Counted from the first letter of the stretch, positions 46,933-55,544 are shown. The stretch: 64,000 bases of DNA from Paenibacillus sp. JQZ6Y-1 (GCF_040719145.1 NZ_JBFDUZ010000001.1:1240001-1304000), one strand, 5' to 3'. Made by a program: numbers and translations. Notes: generated by a model not told the origin, from the sequence alone.

Positions 46933-48687
46933 TTAAGACACCTCCTCATCCAAGGAATCGCTCACTTGCTGACGCTCATATTGCTCATGATACCAGCCCT
47001 TAGCAGCGAGCAGCTCGGCATGCGTTCCTTCTTCAATAATGCTTCCTCTGTCCAGCACCACGATATGATCGGCATGCTCTACCGCGGATAACCGGTGAGT
47101 CGCGATCAGCGTCGTTTTGCCAGCACGTTCTGTACGGATATTTTCAATAATGCGTGCTTCGGTTCGAGCATCGACCGCAGACAGCGCATCATCCAGTATT
47201 AAAATAGGGGGTTCAGCGATAAACGCACGCGCCAGCGATACCCGTTGCTTTTGTCCACCTGATAGGGCGACACCACGCTCACCGACAATCGTATCCAGAC
47301 CTTCGGGGAACGTATGCAGATCCGTATCAAAGGCAGCCGTACGAATTGCAGCCATAACATCCTCATCCGAAGCATCTGATTTACCGAAGCGGATATTATT
47401 ACGTACGCTGCGGGAAAACAAGATTTGCTCCTGCGGTACATAACCAAGCCAGCTGTGCAGCTGATCTTTGGCGATATGTTGAATCGGTACACCGCCAATT
47501 TTCAATTCGCCACTGCCTGTTGGATATTCATGCAGCAGTTGCTTGAGTAGCGTAGATTTGCCACTGCCGGTACGTCCGACAACGCCAAGTGTTTCGCCTG
47601 CTTGGATACGCAGCGATACCTGCTGTAGATTGTCGACCGTCGAAGTCGGATAGCGGAAGACGACGTTATCAAATTCAATCTGATCGGGATTCTCTACATG
47701 TACCGGTTCAGTAATATCCTCTACATCCGGTTTGACCGCCAGTGTCTCGTTGACACGATCCAGCGAGGCATTACCGCGCTGCATAATATTGATCAATTCA
47801 CCAATTGCGAACATCGGCCAGATCATCATGCCAAGATAAATATTGAAGGAAACCAGATCGCCCAGCGTCAGTTGATTATGGAACACCAGATATACGCCGT
47901 AGCCCAAACCGATAATATAACTCAGTCCAACAAACAAACGAATCGTTGGCTCGAATAGTCCATCTACTAGAGCAACAGCTAAGTTTTTACGATATACATC
48001 GTTTGTAATATCGGCGAAACGTTTCTCATCTTGACGCTCCTGTACATAAGCACGAATCACACGTACGCCAGCGATTGATTCCAATACTTGGTCGTTCATA
48101 TCGCCAAACGCATCTTGTGCCAGGGTGTAGCGAGAATGGACAACTTTGCCGTAGATCGCCATCGAAATCGCGATAAACGGTAATGGCAAGATAGCCGCCA
48201 GCGTCAATTTCCAGCTGATTAGAAAGCCCATCGCCAGCAAAACGGTCAGCAGATATACAGTAGAGTCGGTCAGCGTCAGCATTCCGAATCCAACCGTCAC
48301 TGCAACCGAGCGCAAATCGTTGGTTGCCCGCGCCATCAAATCGCCAGTACGACTCCGTTCAAAAAAGGGAGGCGTCATGCGCAGCAGATGAGCCATAAAG
48401 CGAGTGCGTAGCAACCGCTCCACTAGGTTGGAGCCGCCGAACAAACTGTGCATCCATACATAGGTGATGCCATAAATAATGACCACGATTAATGCAATCG
48501 CACCTGTGTAATACATTAGAGCTTGAAACGTAATCGTACCGGAGGAAATGCGGTCAATCGCATCGCCAAGCAATTTTGGTGGTGCCAATTCGAACACACC
48601 TACAATTGCCAGCATAATAATACCGAGCAGATAACGTTTTCGTTCTCGACTAAAAAACCAGCCGAGATTTTTTAAAACAGCAAACAT
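46933..48687 (-). CDS. bmrC: ABC multidrug exporter subunit, BmrC (YheI) type
   Basis: 584 aa, matching BmrC length. Six membrane helices are followed by an ATPase with Walker A GRTGSGKST, signature LSGGQ and Walker B ILILDDALSAVD. The catalytic Glu is replaced by Asp, the degenerate site expected for one half of a heterodimeric exporter. ATG 48687 is chosen at the conserved MFAVLKNLGWFF; an in-frame ATG 24 nt upstream is possible. It is preceded by a terminator, a short leader reading frame and a strong promoter, the layout of the B. subtilis bmrBCD operon, induced by ribosome-targeting antibiotics. Confidence 0.93.
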   Translation of the reverse strand: MFAVLKNLGWFFSRERKRYLLGIIMLAIVGVFELAPPKLLGDAIDRISSGTITFQALMYYTGAIALIVVIIYGITYVWMHSLFGGSNLVERLLRTRFMAHLLRMTPPFFERSRTGDLMARATNDLRSVAVTVGFGMLTLTDSTVYLLTVLLAMGFLISWKLTLAAILPLPFIAISMAIYGKVVHSRYTLAQDAFGDMNDQVLESIAGVRVIRAYVQERQDEKRFADITNDVYRKNLAVALVDGLFEPTIRLFVGLSYIIGLGYGVYLVFHNQLTLGDLVSFNIYLGMMIWPMFAIGELINIMQRGNASLDRVNETLAVKPDVEDITEPVHVENPDQIEFDNVVFRYPTSTVDNLQQVSLRIQAGETLGVVGRTGSGKSTLLKQLLHEYPTGSGELKIGGVPIQHIAKDQLHSWLGYVPQEQILFSRSVRNNIRFGKSDASDEDVMAAIRTAAFDTDLHTFPEGLDTIVGERGVALSGGQKQRVSLARAFIAEPPILILDDALSAVDARTEARIIENIRTERAGKTTLIATHRLSAVEHADHIVVLDRGSIIEEGTHAELLAAKGWYHEQYERQQVSDSLDEEVS

Positions 48688-48812
48688 AGATTCACTACCT
48701 TTCCGTTGCATCGCTTTTCAATGCAGGATACTCATCCTTGTATTCAACAACTGCATAGCTCAAAAAGTGGAGCCATCCCACGTATTCTTTTCCCAAATTC
48801 CCTGTAGTAGCC

Positions 48813-48853
48813 AAAAAAAAGACAAGTCGTGTGCAATATGCAAACGACTTGTC
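48813..48853 (-). terminator. Attenuator terminator before bmrC
   Basis: On the minus strand GACAAGTCG pairs with CGACTTGTC (plus 48853–48845 and 48829–48821), with additional TGCA/TGCA pairing in the loop, then eight T. It lies 126 nt before bmrC and 88 nt after the leader stop, so it must be bypassed for exporter expression. CAAGTCG just before the leader (49079–49073) could pair with the 3' arm and form an alternative structure. Confidence 0.88.
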
Positions 48854-48941
48854 CTGTGTAGGTGTCATTAAGCGCACGGTGATGAACAACCGCGCGGATC
48901 TTATCATCCATTATGGATACTTGTCAGGGGTAATCTAACGT

Positions 48942-49052
48942 TCAATTACCGAGGAAAAGAATATCCATCTGCCGGGTTGCTCCAGTGTTCAGTTGTTGGA
49001 TTGGTTGGTCATCATTGCCTAGGTTATGTACAATCATCAGTTGGTACATCAT
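48942..49052 (-). CDS. Short leader peptide of the bmr operon (BmrB-like)
   Basis: 36 codons, too short for most gene finders. It begins MMYQLMIVHNLGNDD and ends DILFLGN-stop. A ribosome site AAAGGGG lies 6 nt before the ATG. It lies between a strong promoter and the attenuator. In B. subtilis, bmrB translation stalling opens the terminator before bmrCD. No sequence similarity to BmrB is claimed; the call rests on position, ribosome site and architecture. Confidence 0.65.
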   Translation of the reverse strand: MMYQLMIVHNLGNDDQPIQQLNTGATRQMDILFLGN

Positions 49053-49127
49053 GGAGGTCCCCTTTCTTCAATCGACTTGGATAGTAGCAGATGGTAATAA
49101 CTTGAAACTATTACTGCCCTGCGTCTG

Positions 49128-49157
49128 ATTGTAGCACTGTGATTTTTGACTTGTCAA
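49128..49157 (-). promoter_or_regulatory. Promoter of the bmr leader/exporter operon
   Basis: Minus strand TTGACA (plus 49157–49152), 18-nt spacer, TACAAT (plus 49133–49128). The predicted start is about 70 nt before the leader ATG. The plus strand from 49158 to 49440 is AT-rich with no gene; a CCCATAA/TTATGGG hairpin lies at 49393–49420. Confidence 0.8.
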
Positions 49158-49455
49158 CGAATTTATTCAATATTTCTTCACAAAATATTCATGTGATGAT
49201 GAATTTAATATCCAAATGCGTAAATTTAGTTTACATAAACAAAAATCATATTTGAAATTATGTAATCTAAAAATGCGTGTAACAGAGTATTGTGAATACA
49301 AGCTGTATAAGGTAGCTACATACCATGTTAACTATTGAAAATTCATGTAAAACATTGACTTTTCCAGCCGGATTTTTGTATCCAGCAGGCGACCCATAAG
49401 ATATGTATTCATTTTATGGGAACAATAAGCCATTATGACGTTTCAGAGTAGGTCA

Positions 49456-49464
49456 TGGTATAAT
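49456..49464 (+). promoter_or_regulatory. Extended -10 promoter of yneR-like gene
   Basis: TGGTATAAT with TATAAT at 49459–49464; weak -35 ATGACG (49435–49440) at 18 nt. Confidence 0.55.
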
Positions 49465-49529
49465 AACGACACAGCACGGGTAATAACTACACAAGTGCAA
49501 TTTAGAATGAGGGAAAGGCGGGATTTATT

Positions 49530-49835
49530 ATGAGCATCGCAGTATCCAATGAAGCAGCACAATGGTACAAAAAAGAGCTTGATTTGCAGGAAGGCGATCA
49601 TATTCGTTTCTATGCACGCTATAGTAGCAACAGCGATATTCACCCGGGATTTTCGCTGGGTATTTCCGTAGAACCGCCGGTCAGTCCGGGTCTGGAACAG
49701 GAAGCGGAAGGCATCCAATTTTATATGGAATCTCAAGATTTGTGGTATTTGAACGGGTACAAGCTGAATGTAGAGTATGTCGATCAGGAAGACGATATCC
49801 GTTATGCGTATGTGCCGGAATCGCAGAACTCCTGA
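49530..49835 (+). CDS. HesB-like protein, YneR family
   Basis: 101 aa. It has the HesB/IscA-type fold signature (SNEAAQWYKKEL, GDHIRFYARY) but lacks the three cysteines of true A-type Fe-S carriers. It resembles B. subtilis YneR, of unknown function. ATG 49530 after GGGAAAGGCGGG. Followed by a good terminator, so probably monocistronic. Confidence 0.85.
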   Translation: MSIAVSNEAAQWYKKELDLQEGDHIRFYARYSSNSDIHPGFSLGISVEPPVSPGLEQEAEGIQFYMESQDLWYLNGYKLNVEYVDQEDDIRYAYVPESQNS

Positions 49836-49934
49836 ATAACAATAGCAGATCATCAATAGATTATGATATGGATAGCTGCCATTCTATACGAATTGCCTAT
49901 ACTATATTCTAAGGAAATCATAAGTATATTTTTA

Positions 49935-49961
49935 GACGGGCTTAAGCTGCCCGTCATTTTT
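49935..49961 (+). terminator. Terminator after yneR-like gene
   Basis: GACGGGC (49935–49941), 7-nt loop, GCCCGTC (49949–49955), then ATTTTTT. Confidence 0.9.
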
Positions 49962-50017
49962 TATTCATGAAAGTCGTCTACGATTCATTGTATCAACCAG
50001 AAGGGAATGTGATAGTT

Positions 50018-50197
50018 ATGACAACACTGGTAATGGTCATGTGGATGATGGTAAGTGTAGTATTCGCAACAGCAGCAGTTTATTTTACGAAGCAAAACAT
50101 ACTGCGTGGACGCTATGCAGTACTGTGGCTCTCGACTAGCTTCTCAATGTTGGGATTGTCGATATTGAGTTTGTATAGTACAGGGTTGAATGTATGA
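50018..50197 (+). CDS. Small two-helix membrane protein
   Basis: 59 aa, two hydrophobic helices (about 3–25 and 37–55) joined by a basic loop FTKQNILRGRY. Not recognised. Start ATG 50018 (or GTG 50009) after AGAAGGGAA; the frame from 49967 overlaps the preceding terminator tail and is unlikely. Confidence 0.55.
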   Translation: MTTLVMVMWMMVSVVFATAAVYFTKQNILRGRYAVLWLSTSFSMLGLSILSLYSTGLNV

Positions 50198-50255
50198 GGT
50201 GGAGCAAAGCGGAAAGTAGAAAACGAACAACATATGATGGGAAGCATGATCTGAG

Positions 50256-50300
50256 ATAAGCAGCTTTGTAAGGCATACTAGCCGATAAAAAGCTGCTTAT
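50256..50300. other. Hairpin after the small membrane protein gene
   Basis: ATAAGCAGCTTT (50256–50267) with AAAGCTGCTTAT (50289–50300); no T-run beyond the arm. Confidence 0.5.
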
Positions 50301-50350
50301 GGTATTGGGTGATTGGAACCATCATGTGTTATACATACAGATATAGAAAG

Positions 50351-50388
50351 AAAAGAACCTTCACCGACAATGCGGCGAAGGTTCTTTT
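50351..50388. terminator. Terminator for the convergent 50395–50901 gene
   Basis: AAAAGAACCTTC (50351–50362) with GAAGGTTCTTTT (50377–50388); works in both directions. Confidence 0.85.
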
Positions 50389-50394
50389 GCATAA

Positions 50395-50901
50395 TTACAC
50401 AGGCGAAATTCCTTCCAGTGCATACGAGAAATCTTCGATATCGTATACCTGTACAGGTACTTTCGCGTCGATCAGACGCTGGATCATCTCGAACTGGTCG
50501 GTCAGCATAGGAGCTTCCTTTTTCAGAGAAGAGAGGATCAGTTCCGTTTCGATCGGGTCAAATGTTTCGCCGTAGTGGGCATTATCGAGCGCATTGACGA
50601 CCGATAGCTGTACCTGATCGCTGAAGACAATACCTGAGCTTTGCGACCACGGCATTTGCAGACAACGCTGAATTTTCTTTTTGTTCAGCGGTTCTTCCAG
50701 ATAGCGAATAAGCTCTTGAATGCGGTCGCGTACTTCGCGGTCTTCGATCGGGCTATTCATGAGCGGCTCGGTGCTCTCCGCAAATTCGTACAGTTCCATA
50801 ATGGTCGTGTACGGCACAATATAAGTGACCGGTTTATCCGGGTTAAGTAACTGGCCATAAATGGCAATCATTACTGCTTCGATGACAAACGCCTGGGACA
50901 T
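50395..50901 (-). CDS. Conserved-looking hypothetical protein
   Basis: 168 aa, soluble, acidic, mainly helical. Not recognised. It begins MSQAFVIEAVMIAIYGQ, contains the IVPYTTIMELYEFAES and EDREVRDRIQELIRYLEEP segments, and ends with a beta-rich VPVQVYDIEDFSYALEG. There is no membrane helix. ATG 50901 after CAGGAGGA. Alone on its transcript. Confidence 0.75.
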   Translation of the reverse strand: MSQAFVIEAVMIAIYGQLLNPDKPVTYIVPYTTIMELYEFAESTEPLMNSPIEDREVRDRIQELIRYLEEPLNKKKIQRCLQMPWSQSSGIVFSDQVQLSVVNALDNAHYGETFDPIETELILSSLKKEAPMLTDQFEMIQRLIDAKVPVQVYDIEDFSYALEGISPV

Positions 50902-51070
50902 GGGAAATCCTCCTGGAAATGCATACGTGTATACATAGTTGAATGTCAGCCTACATGGAAAGGCTGATATGGGAAGTATACCATATCCTGCGGTTGGCGA
51001 TAACCGTCAACTTCATATACCTATCCGCGCCTGCTATTGCTGGAGTGAGCATACATCCAGAATAACGAAA

Positions 51071-51104
51071 GATAGCTGTACAGAATACCGTCTGCACAGC
51101 TATC
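51071..51104 (-). terminator. Probable terminator of the ypdA–DUF441 unit
   Basis: GATAGCTGT (51071–51079) with ACAGCTATC (51096–51104) and inner CAG/CTG; the minus strand continues TTTCGTTATT. It is the only clear structure in the 316-bp gap 50902–51217. Confidence 0.5.
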
Positions 51105-51217
51105 GTGTATTGAAGGGATCGCATAACATTCATCTTCTCCTGCCACGTCATTGTTCGCCCGATAGCATGGAGGAATCGGTACAGGAATGATGTCGCAACC
51201 AATCCATCGTCAGTTAG

Positions 51218-51670
51218 TTATGATCTACCGATTAGCAGTGACAGTAAGCCAGCTGCAATCAATGGACCGACTGGTACACCTTTGAAAAAGGCGACTCCAA
51301 GCAGCGTACCAATCAACAGCCCTGCTACAACGGTCGGTTGGTTGGTCATCAGTATCGTCCCGCGTCCGCCCAGATACGCCACGAACAGACCGATCCCGAC
51401 GGCGGCAAGTGATTTCCAGCTTAGAAACGAATGCAAAATCACATCCATTGAGATTCTGCCGCTGGCAAGCGGCGTCATGACACCAATCGTCAAAATGGTA
51501 ATCCCAATCGTCAGACCATACTTTTCGAGCCAAGGAAAAGCCTGATTCCAGCCGAGTACACGAATCAGCAGCAGAACCAGCATAGCGATGGTGACGGTTG
51601 TATTTTTACCGACAATTCCAAGCCCTGCCATGATTAGCAGGACAAGAGCAGGCATGTCGATAGCACCCAT
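51218..51670 (-). CDS. DUF441 (UPF0756) membrane protein
   Basis: 150 aa with four to five membrane helices. [34 protein letters not shown] and [15 protein letters not shown] are typical of the UPF0756/DUF441 family, whose function is unknown. It lies 38 nt downstream of ypdA on the same strand and is probably cotranscribed. Confidence 0.88.
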   Translation of the reverse strand: MGAIDMPALVLLIMAGLGIVGKNTTVTIAMLVLLLIRVLGWNQAFPWLEKYGLTIGITILTIGVMTPLASGRISMDVILHSFLSWKSLAAVGIGLFVAYLGGRGTILMTNQPTVVAGLLIGTLLGVAFFKGVPVGPLIAAGLLSLLIGRS

Positions 51671-51708
51671 AGGTATTCACCCTTTCCGATTAGGATGTTC
51701 CGGCATCA

Positions 51709-52686
51709 TTAGGAGTTAGCAACGATATGCTTGGCGATCAATGCACCATGACGGCGTCCGGTTTCGATAAATACTTCGTTAGCATTGCGACCGGAAGCAA
51801 TCACACCAGCTACGTACAAGCCTTCGATATTGGTTTCCATCGTATCCGGGTCAAAGCGAGGCTTGTCCATATCGTCGCTCATCGTTACACCCATAGAGGT
51901 AATAAGCTTGCGATCAGGGCGGAAGCCGGTCATCGCCAGCACAAAGTCATTGTGCAGCATTTCTACTTTGCCATCATTATGCGTTAGTTGAACTTCCGAA
52001 TCATGAATTTCAGTGACACGTGCATTCAAATGAAGAGCGATTTTACCCTTCATAACTAGACTTTCGAAGATTGGACGTACCCACGATTTGATATTGGCGG
52101 ATAGATCATTGCCACGATACACCATATCGACTTTAGCACCAACGCGTACGATTTCTAGCGCCGCATCCACTGCGGAGTTACTGCCCCCAATAATGGCTAC
52201 CCGCATACCAGTATACGGATGCGCTTCGCGGAAATAATGTGTCACTTTGTCCAAATCTTCACCCGGAATACCTAGATAATTCGGATGGTCAAAATAACCA
52301 GTGGAAATAATGACTTTACGTGCTTCATACGTATGTTGCTGCCCTTGACGGTTCACCGTATGCAGAGAGAACGTACCATTGTCATGGCGCTCAATACCGG
52401 TTGCTTCTGTATATGGCTGAATATTCAGCTTGTAATGCTCCGCAGCCCGGCGATAGTAAGCCAGCGCTTCATGTCGGAACGGTTTTTCGTTAGGAGATGG
52501 AAATGGCAAATCTCCAATTTCCAGTAATTCTGCTGTACTGAAAAACTGCATATTGGTCGGGTATAAGAAAATCGAGTGCACCACATTGTATTTCTCAATC
52601 AATAACGTCTTCAAACCGAGGCGCTCACATTCAATCGCTGCGGATAAGCCGCATGGACCGGCGCCAACAATAATAACATCTTGCAT
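51709..52686 (-). CDS. ypdA: YpdA-type bacillithiol-disulfide reductase
   Basis: 325 aa FAD/NAD(P)H oxidoreductase. FAD-binding GAGPCG is near the N-terminus, and a second Rossmann loop GGSNSA comes mid-protein. There is no CxxC redox pair, as in YpdA (Bdr), which reduces bacillithiol disulfide. The YNVVHSIFLYPTNMQFFST and ASGRNANEVFIETGR segments are typical. Start ATG 52686 or GTG 52689 (AAGGAG 9 nt upstream of the GTG). It implies that the organism makes bacillithiol. Confidence 0.9.
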   Translation of the reverse strand: MQDVIIVGAGPCGLSAAIECERLGLKTLLIEKYNVVHSIFLYPTNMQFFSTAELLEIGDLPFPSPNEKPFRHEALAYYRRAAEHYKLNIQPYTEATGIERHDNGTFSLHTVNRQGQQHTYEARKVIISTGYFDHPNYLGIPGEDLDKVTHYFREAHPYTGMRVAIIGGSNSAVDAALEIVRVGAKVDMVYRGNDLSANIKSWVRPIFESLVMKGKIALHLNARVTEIHDSEVQLTHNDGKVEMLHNDFVLAMTGFRPDRKLITSMGVTMSDDMDKPRFDPDTMETNIEGLYVAGVIASGRNANEVFIETGRRHGALIAKHIVANS

Positions 52687-52999
52687 CACAGGGTCATTCT
52701 CCTTCCGTTTCCTCAAAATCTGTCTATAAACACGCTACGTTTTATCATACCATATTTGACGATAAACGGCAGAACTCTAACACGTGGCGTTACATGAAAC
52801 AATGGGAGCCATGAAGAGAAGGAATATGTTCATGCCAGATGATACGATAGGGCTAGAGATTACGCTGAGTTGCTTTAGTAGGACAGAACTATTTTGTCAT
52901 AAACGCTCATGAATTTGTAAAATCGTGCATCATTTATTGTAAAATGCGGTATAGTTATAGTAAGGAAAGTAGAAATGGACTATTCCTTTTTCATTTAAC

Positions 53000-53013
53000 T
53001 GAAAACGTTTTCT
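53000..53013 (+). promoter_or_regulatory. CcpA cre site
   Basis: TGAAAACGTTTTCT, 13 of 14 to the cre consensus TGWAANCGNTNWCA, containing the perfect palindrome GAAAACGTTTTC. A weak promoter TTTATT (52933–52938), 17 nt, TATAGT (52956–52961) lies upstream, placing the site about 40 nt after the start, a roadblock position. It lies in the 370-bp gap between ypdA and the next gene; nothing else stands out there. Confidence 0.7.
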
Positions 53014-53056
53014 GTCATGTCCCTTGTACACCCACTCTCAGGGAGGAGAGATTGTG

Positions 53057-53572
53057 ATGTCTATACTGGAACGCTTGAAAGGCAGAAGCAAAAAGACCAA
53101 TAACAGCATGCCATCGGTTCATGTAACAATGGACGAATTGCGCAGTGCAGTCTTGCAGTTTGAACGTGATATGGGCGATGGTATTAATCGTACGGTACTC
53201 ATGCAGGAGGATGGAACGATTGACTTGTCCAGATTGAATCGTTATCTGGGTGGACAGTGTGATCAGAAGTTTTATCTGTCTCGTGAGACATTCGAGCTGT
53301 TTGAAGAACAGGAGCGCCATATTCCGTATCATCTGGATCGTGTACAATGGGCGGTGGACGATTATGCCAGTGAAACTGGGAAAATGCCAGTGATCGAGGA
53401 TTCGCCACACTTTGAGGTGGATTGCCGCAAGCTGTATCAGCAGCGCTACCTGCACGAAATTCCTGACTTCCGCGTGTTTGTTACCGATCAGGAGATGATG
53501 GTAACACATCGTGAGCCTGCGATTTTACCGGAGAGCAAAGCACAGAGAGATAAAAGTTATGTGCTATTGTAA
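53057..53572 (+). CDS. Hypothetical protein under a cre site
   Basis: 171 aa, soluble, highly charged; possibly a DUF3939-like family, which I cannot confirm. Visible blocks are a basic N-terminus (SILERLKGRSKK), a helical VTMDELRSAVLQFE and a closing beta-rich part (FEVDCRKLYQQRYLHEIPDF). The start is ATG 53057, 8 nt after GGGAGGAG. A cre site sits in its leader, so carbon catabolite control is likely. Confidence 0.72.
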   Translation: MSILERLKGRSKKTNNSMPSVHVTMDELRSAVLQFERDMGDGINRTVLMQEDGTIDLSRLNRYLGGQCDQKFYLSRETFELFEEQERHIPYHLDRVQWAVDDYASETGKMPVIEDSPHFEVDCRKLYQQRYLHEIPDFRVFVTDQEMMVTHREPAILPESKAQRDKSYVLL

Positions 53573-53603
53573 GGCTTAAACTGAGAATACAGATGAATTC
53601 CTT

Positions 53604-53631
53604 AACCCGGCTGTGATGCAGTCGGGTTTTT
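53604..53631 (+). terminator. Terminator after the 53057 gene
   Basis: AACCCGGCTG with CAGTCGGGTT (one mismatch), then TTT. Confidence 0.85.
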
Positions 53632-53717
53632 GATGTCTATCCATAGATGCTATAGTCGGTATAATAGGCTATAGCGTTGGAATGAATCAATAGCAATTGC
53701 AAAGACAGGAGACTACC

Positions 53718-54404
53718 ATGACACAAATCCCAATTCAAGCAGTGATTTTCGATCTGGACAATACATTAATGGACCGAGATTATACCTTTCGCGCCTTTTC
53801 CGAACGACTGATTCGCGATTATCTCGGTCATCTAAATGATGAACATGTGCGCGACATTATCGGATATATGCGTATTGCCGATGCAGATGGGTATCGGGAT
53901 AAGCGTGGATTTTTTGAGGAGTTGGTGGAGCGTTTACCGTGGTCAGAGAAGCCTGACGCAGATGAACTATTCGCGTATTATAATGAGCATTATATGAAGG
54001 AAGCGCGTCTGATGGATCATGCGCTGGAAGCGATTCAAGCTTGTCGGGAACAAGGATATAAGCTGGGGATGCTGACCAATGGGCGGTACGAAGTACAGTT
54101 TGGCAAGGTGAAGCATCTAGGGTTGGAATCGTACTTTGATGTCATTTTGACTTCAGGCGAAGCGGGGATCAATAAGCCCGACAAGCGCATTTATGAGATG
54201 ATACTGGAACGATTGGGTACGAGCGGAGAAGAGACGGTGTTTGTAGGCGATCATCCAGAGAATGACATCTGGGGCGCGGCGCAGGTGGGAATGCGAGGGA
54301 TTTTCCTACGGCGCAGTTTTGAGTGGGATGATCGTCTGGGATTGGAGCCGTGGAAGCGGATTGAACAGTTGGATGAGTTGGAAGCGATTTGGAAGCAATT
54401 TTAG
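53718..54404 (+). CDS. HAD-family phosphatase (YjjG-like)
   Basis: 228 aa. HAD motif I FDLDNTLMD (nucleophile D12), motif II LTNGR, motif III KPDKRIYE, motif IV VGDHPENDIWGA. The helical cap between motifs I and II is the subfamily I type. It resembles pyrimidine nucleotidase YjjG, but specificity is not predictable. ATG 53718 is 6 nt after AGGAG. Confidence 0.9.
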   Translation: MTQIPIQAVIFDLDNTLMDRDYTFRAFSERLIRDYLGHLNDEHVRDIIGYMRIADADGYRDKRGFFEELVERLPWSEKPDADELFAYYNEHYMKEARLMDHALEAIQACREQGYKLGMLTNGRYEVQFGKVKHLGLESYFDVILTSGEAGINKPDKRIYEMILERLGTSGEETVFVGDHPENDIWGAAQVGMRGIFLRRSFEWDDRLGLEPWKRIEQLDELEAIWKQF

Positions 54405-54418
54405 ATGGAAATGAGACT

Positions 54419-54457
54419 AGAGTGTTCATCTGAAACAGGGTGAACACTCTTCTTTTT
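54419..54457 (+). terminator. Terminator after HAD gene
   Basis: AGAGTGTTCA (54419–54428) with TGAACACTCT (54441–54450), then TCTTTTT. Confidence 0.92.
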
Positions 54458-54489
54458 ATAAAGATGATAGGGAGATTTCAATAAAACAC

Positions 54490-54553
54490 TTGCCACAAAT
54501 CCAAATTCATTATATATTGTTGATACATCAACGTTGATGTATCAACAATATAT
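54490..54553 (+). promoter_or_regulatory. SDR promoter inside a perfect 42-bp palindrome
   Basis: TTGCCA (54490–54495), 17-nt spacer, TATATT (54513–54518). The DNA from 54512 to 54553 is a perfect 42-bp palindrome centred between 54532 and 54533. It contains two 12-bp elements of form TTGAT-N2-ATCAA, side by side with a CG between. It covers the -10 and the start site, ideal for a repressor such as the MarR protein encoded downstream. Confidence 0.85.
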
Positions 54554-54597
54554 GAGGTATTACATTCCGTATTGCCCGTATACAAAGGAGAATAACG

Positions 54598-55302
54598 ATG
54601 ACAAAGACAGCTCTAGTTACTGGTGGCAACAAAGGTATCGGGTATGAGATTGCTAAGTATTTATTGAAGGATGGATATCGCGTTCTGGTAGGGGCGCGTG
54701 ATCAGCAGCGTGGTGAGAAGGCAGTAGGGGAGCTAAAAGCATTTGGAGATGCTCATCTTATATTGCTAGATGTGGCTAATTTACAAAGTATTGACCTTGC
54801 AGTGAGTAGTATTATTGATAACTATAGCGATCTATCTCTGTTAATTAACAATGCAGGTATTCCGGGTGATATGCATAAGTTAGGCTGGGAATTTAATGTA
54901 GAGGAACTTAAAGCTACGTATGATGTTAACTTTATCGGACCGTTTGCTCTGTCCAAGGGATTGCTTCCTTTATTGATTAAGAACAAGGGTACCATTCAAA
55001 ATATTACCATTCCTATTGAGCCGCTGACGCATTTTAATGCTTTTGCTTATGCAACGTCGAAAGCTCCGCTGAATGTGATGACCAAGTCTTGGGGAATGAG
55101 CTTTGAGCATGATCATATTCCTGTTCAGATTTTAGCTGTACTTCCAGGTGCGGTATCAACTGACTTGAATGGGAATATGACAGGTGACTTTGTCAAAACA
55201 CCTGTTGAAGCTGCTGAGTTTATCGTGAGTTATCTGACTGACGGACAAAATCATAATGGACAGATTATTAATTACGATGGCACTTCAGTAATATATGGAT
55301 AA
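54598..55302 (+). CDS. Short-chain dehydrogenase/reductase
   Basis: 234 aa classical-size SDR. It has TGGNKGIGYEIA (cofactor), NNAG and YATSK (Tyr 151, Lys 155). The catalytic Ser expected about 13 residues before the Tyr is not present (ITIPIEP here; Thr 137 is near), so activity may be altered. ATG 54598 after AAAGGAGAA. The gene looks AT-richer than its neighbours. Control by the palindrome and the MarR gene 240 bp downstream is likely; the substrate is unknown. Confidence 0.88.
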   Translation: MTKTALVTGGNKGIGYEIAKYLLKDGYRVLVGARDQQRGEKAVGELKAFGDAHLILLDVANLQSIDLAVSSIIDNYSDLSLLINNAGIPGDMHKLGWEFNVEELKATYDVNFIGPFALSKGLLPLLIKNKGTIQNITIPIEPLTHFNAFAYATSKAPLNVMTKSWGMSFEHDHIPVQILAVLPGAVSTDLNGNMTGDFVKTPVEAAEFIVSYLTDGQNHNGQIINYDGTSVIYG

Positions 55303-55355
55303 TGAATCGTTCTATAGCGCTGAACAGAGATCCCTTTAGACGCTATGGATCGAGC

Positions 55356-55384
55356 CCCTCTTTCTACTTAGAAAGAGGGTTTTC
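55356..55384 (+). terminator. Terminator after the SDR gene
   Basis: CCCTCTTTCT (55356–55365), 4-nt loop, AGAAAGAGGG (55370–55379), TTTT. Confidence 0.92.
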
Positions 55385-55544
55385 CAGTTTGAAATAACAA
55401 AATGAGAATGACTAAACGAAGATGTATGTTCGTTATAATGGTATATCGTCATATTACAGAATGCTTGTAAAAAAATAGTATAAGTTGTATATTGGCTAAT
55501 ACATTGCAAGCTGTTTATAACCTATTATGCATACGAAAGATGTG

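Noticed and set aside
48695-48907. 70-codon open frame on the minus strand just before bmrC
   Set aside because: It runs through the attenuator terminator, overlaps the bmrC start and has no ribosome site; the 36-codon frame at 48942–49052 fits much better.
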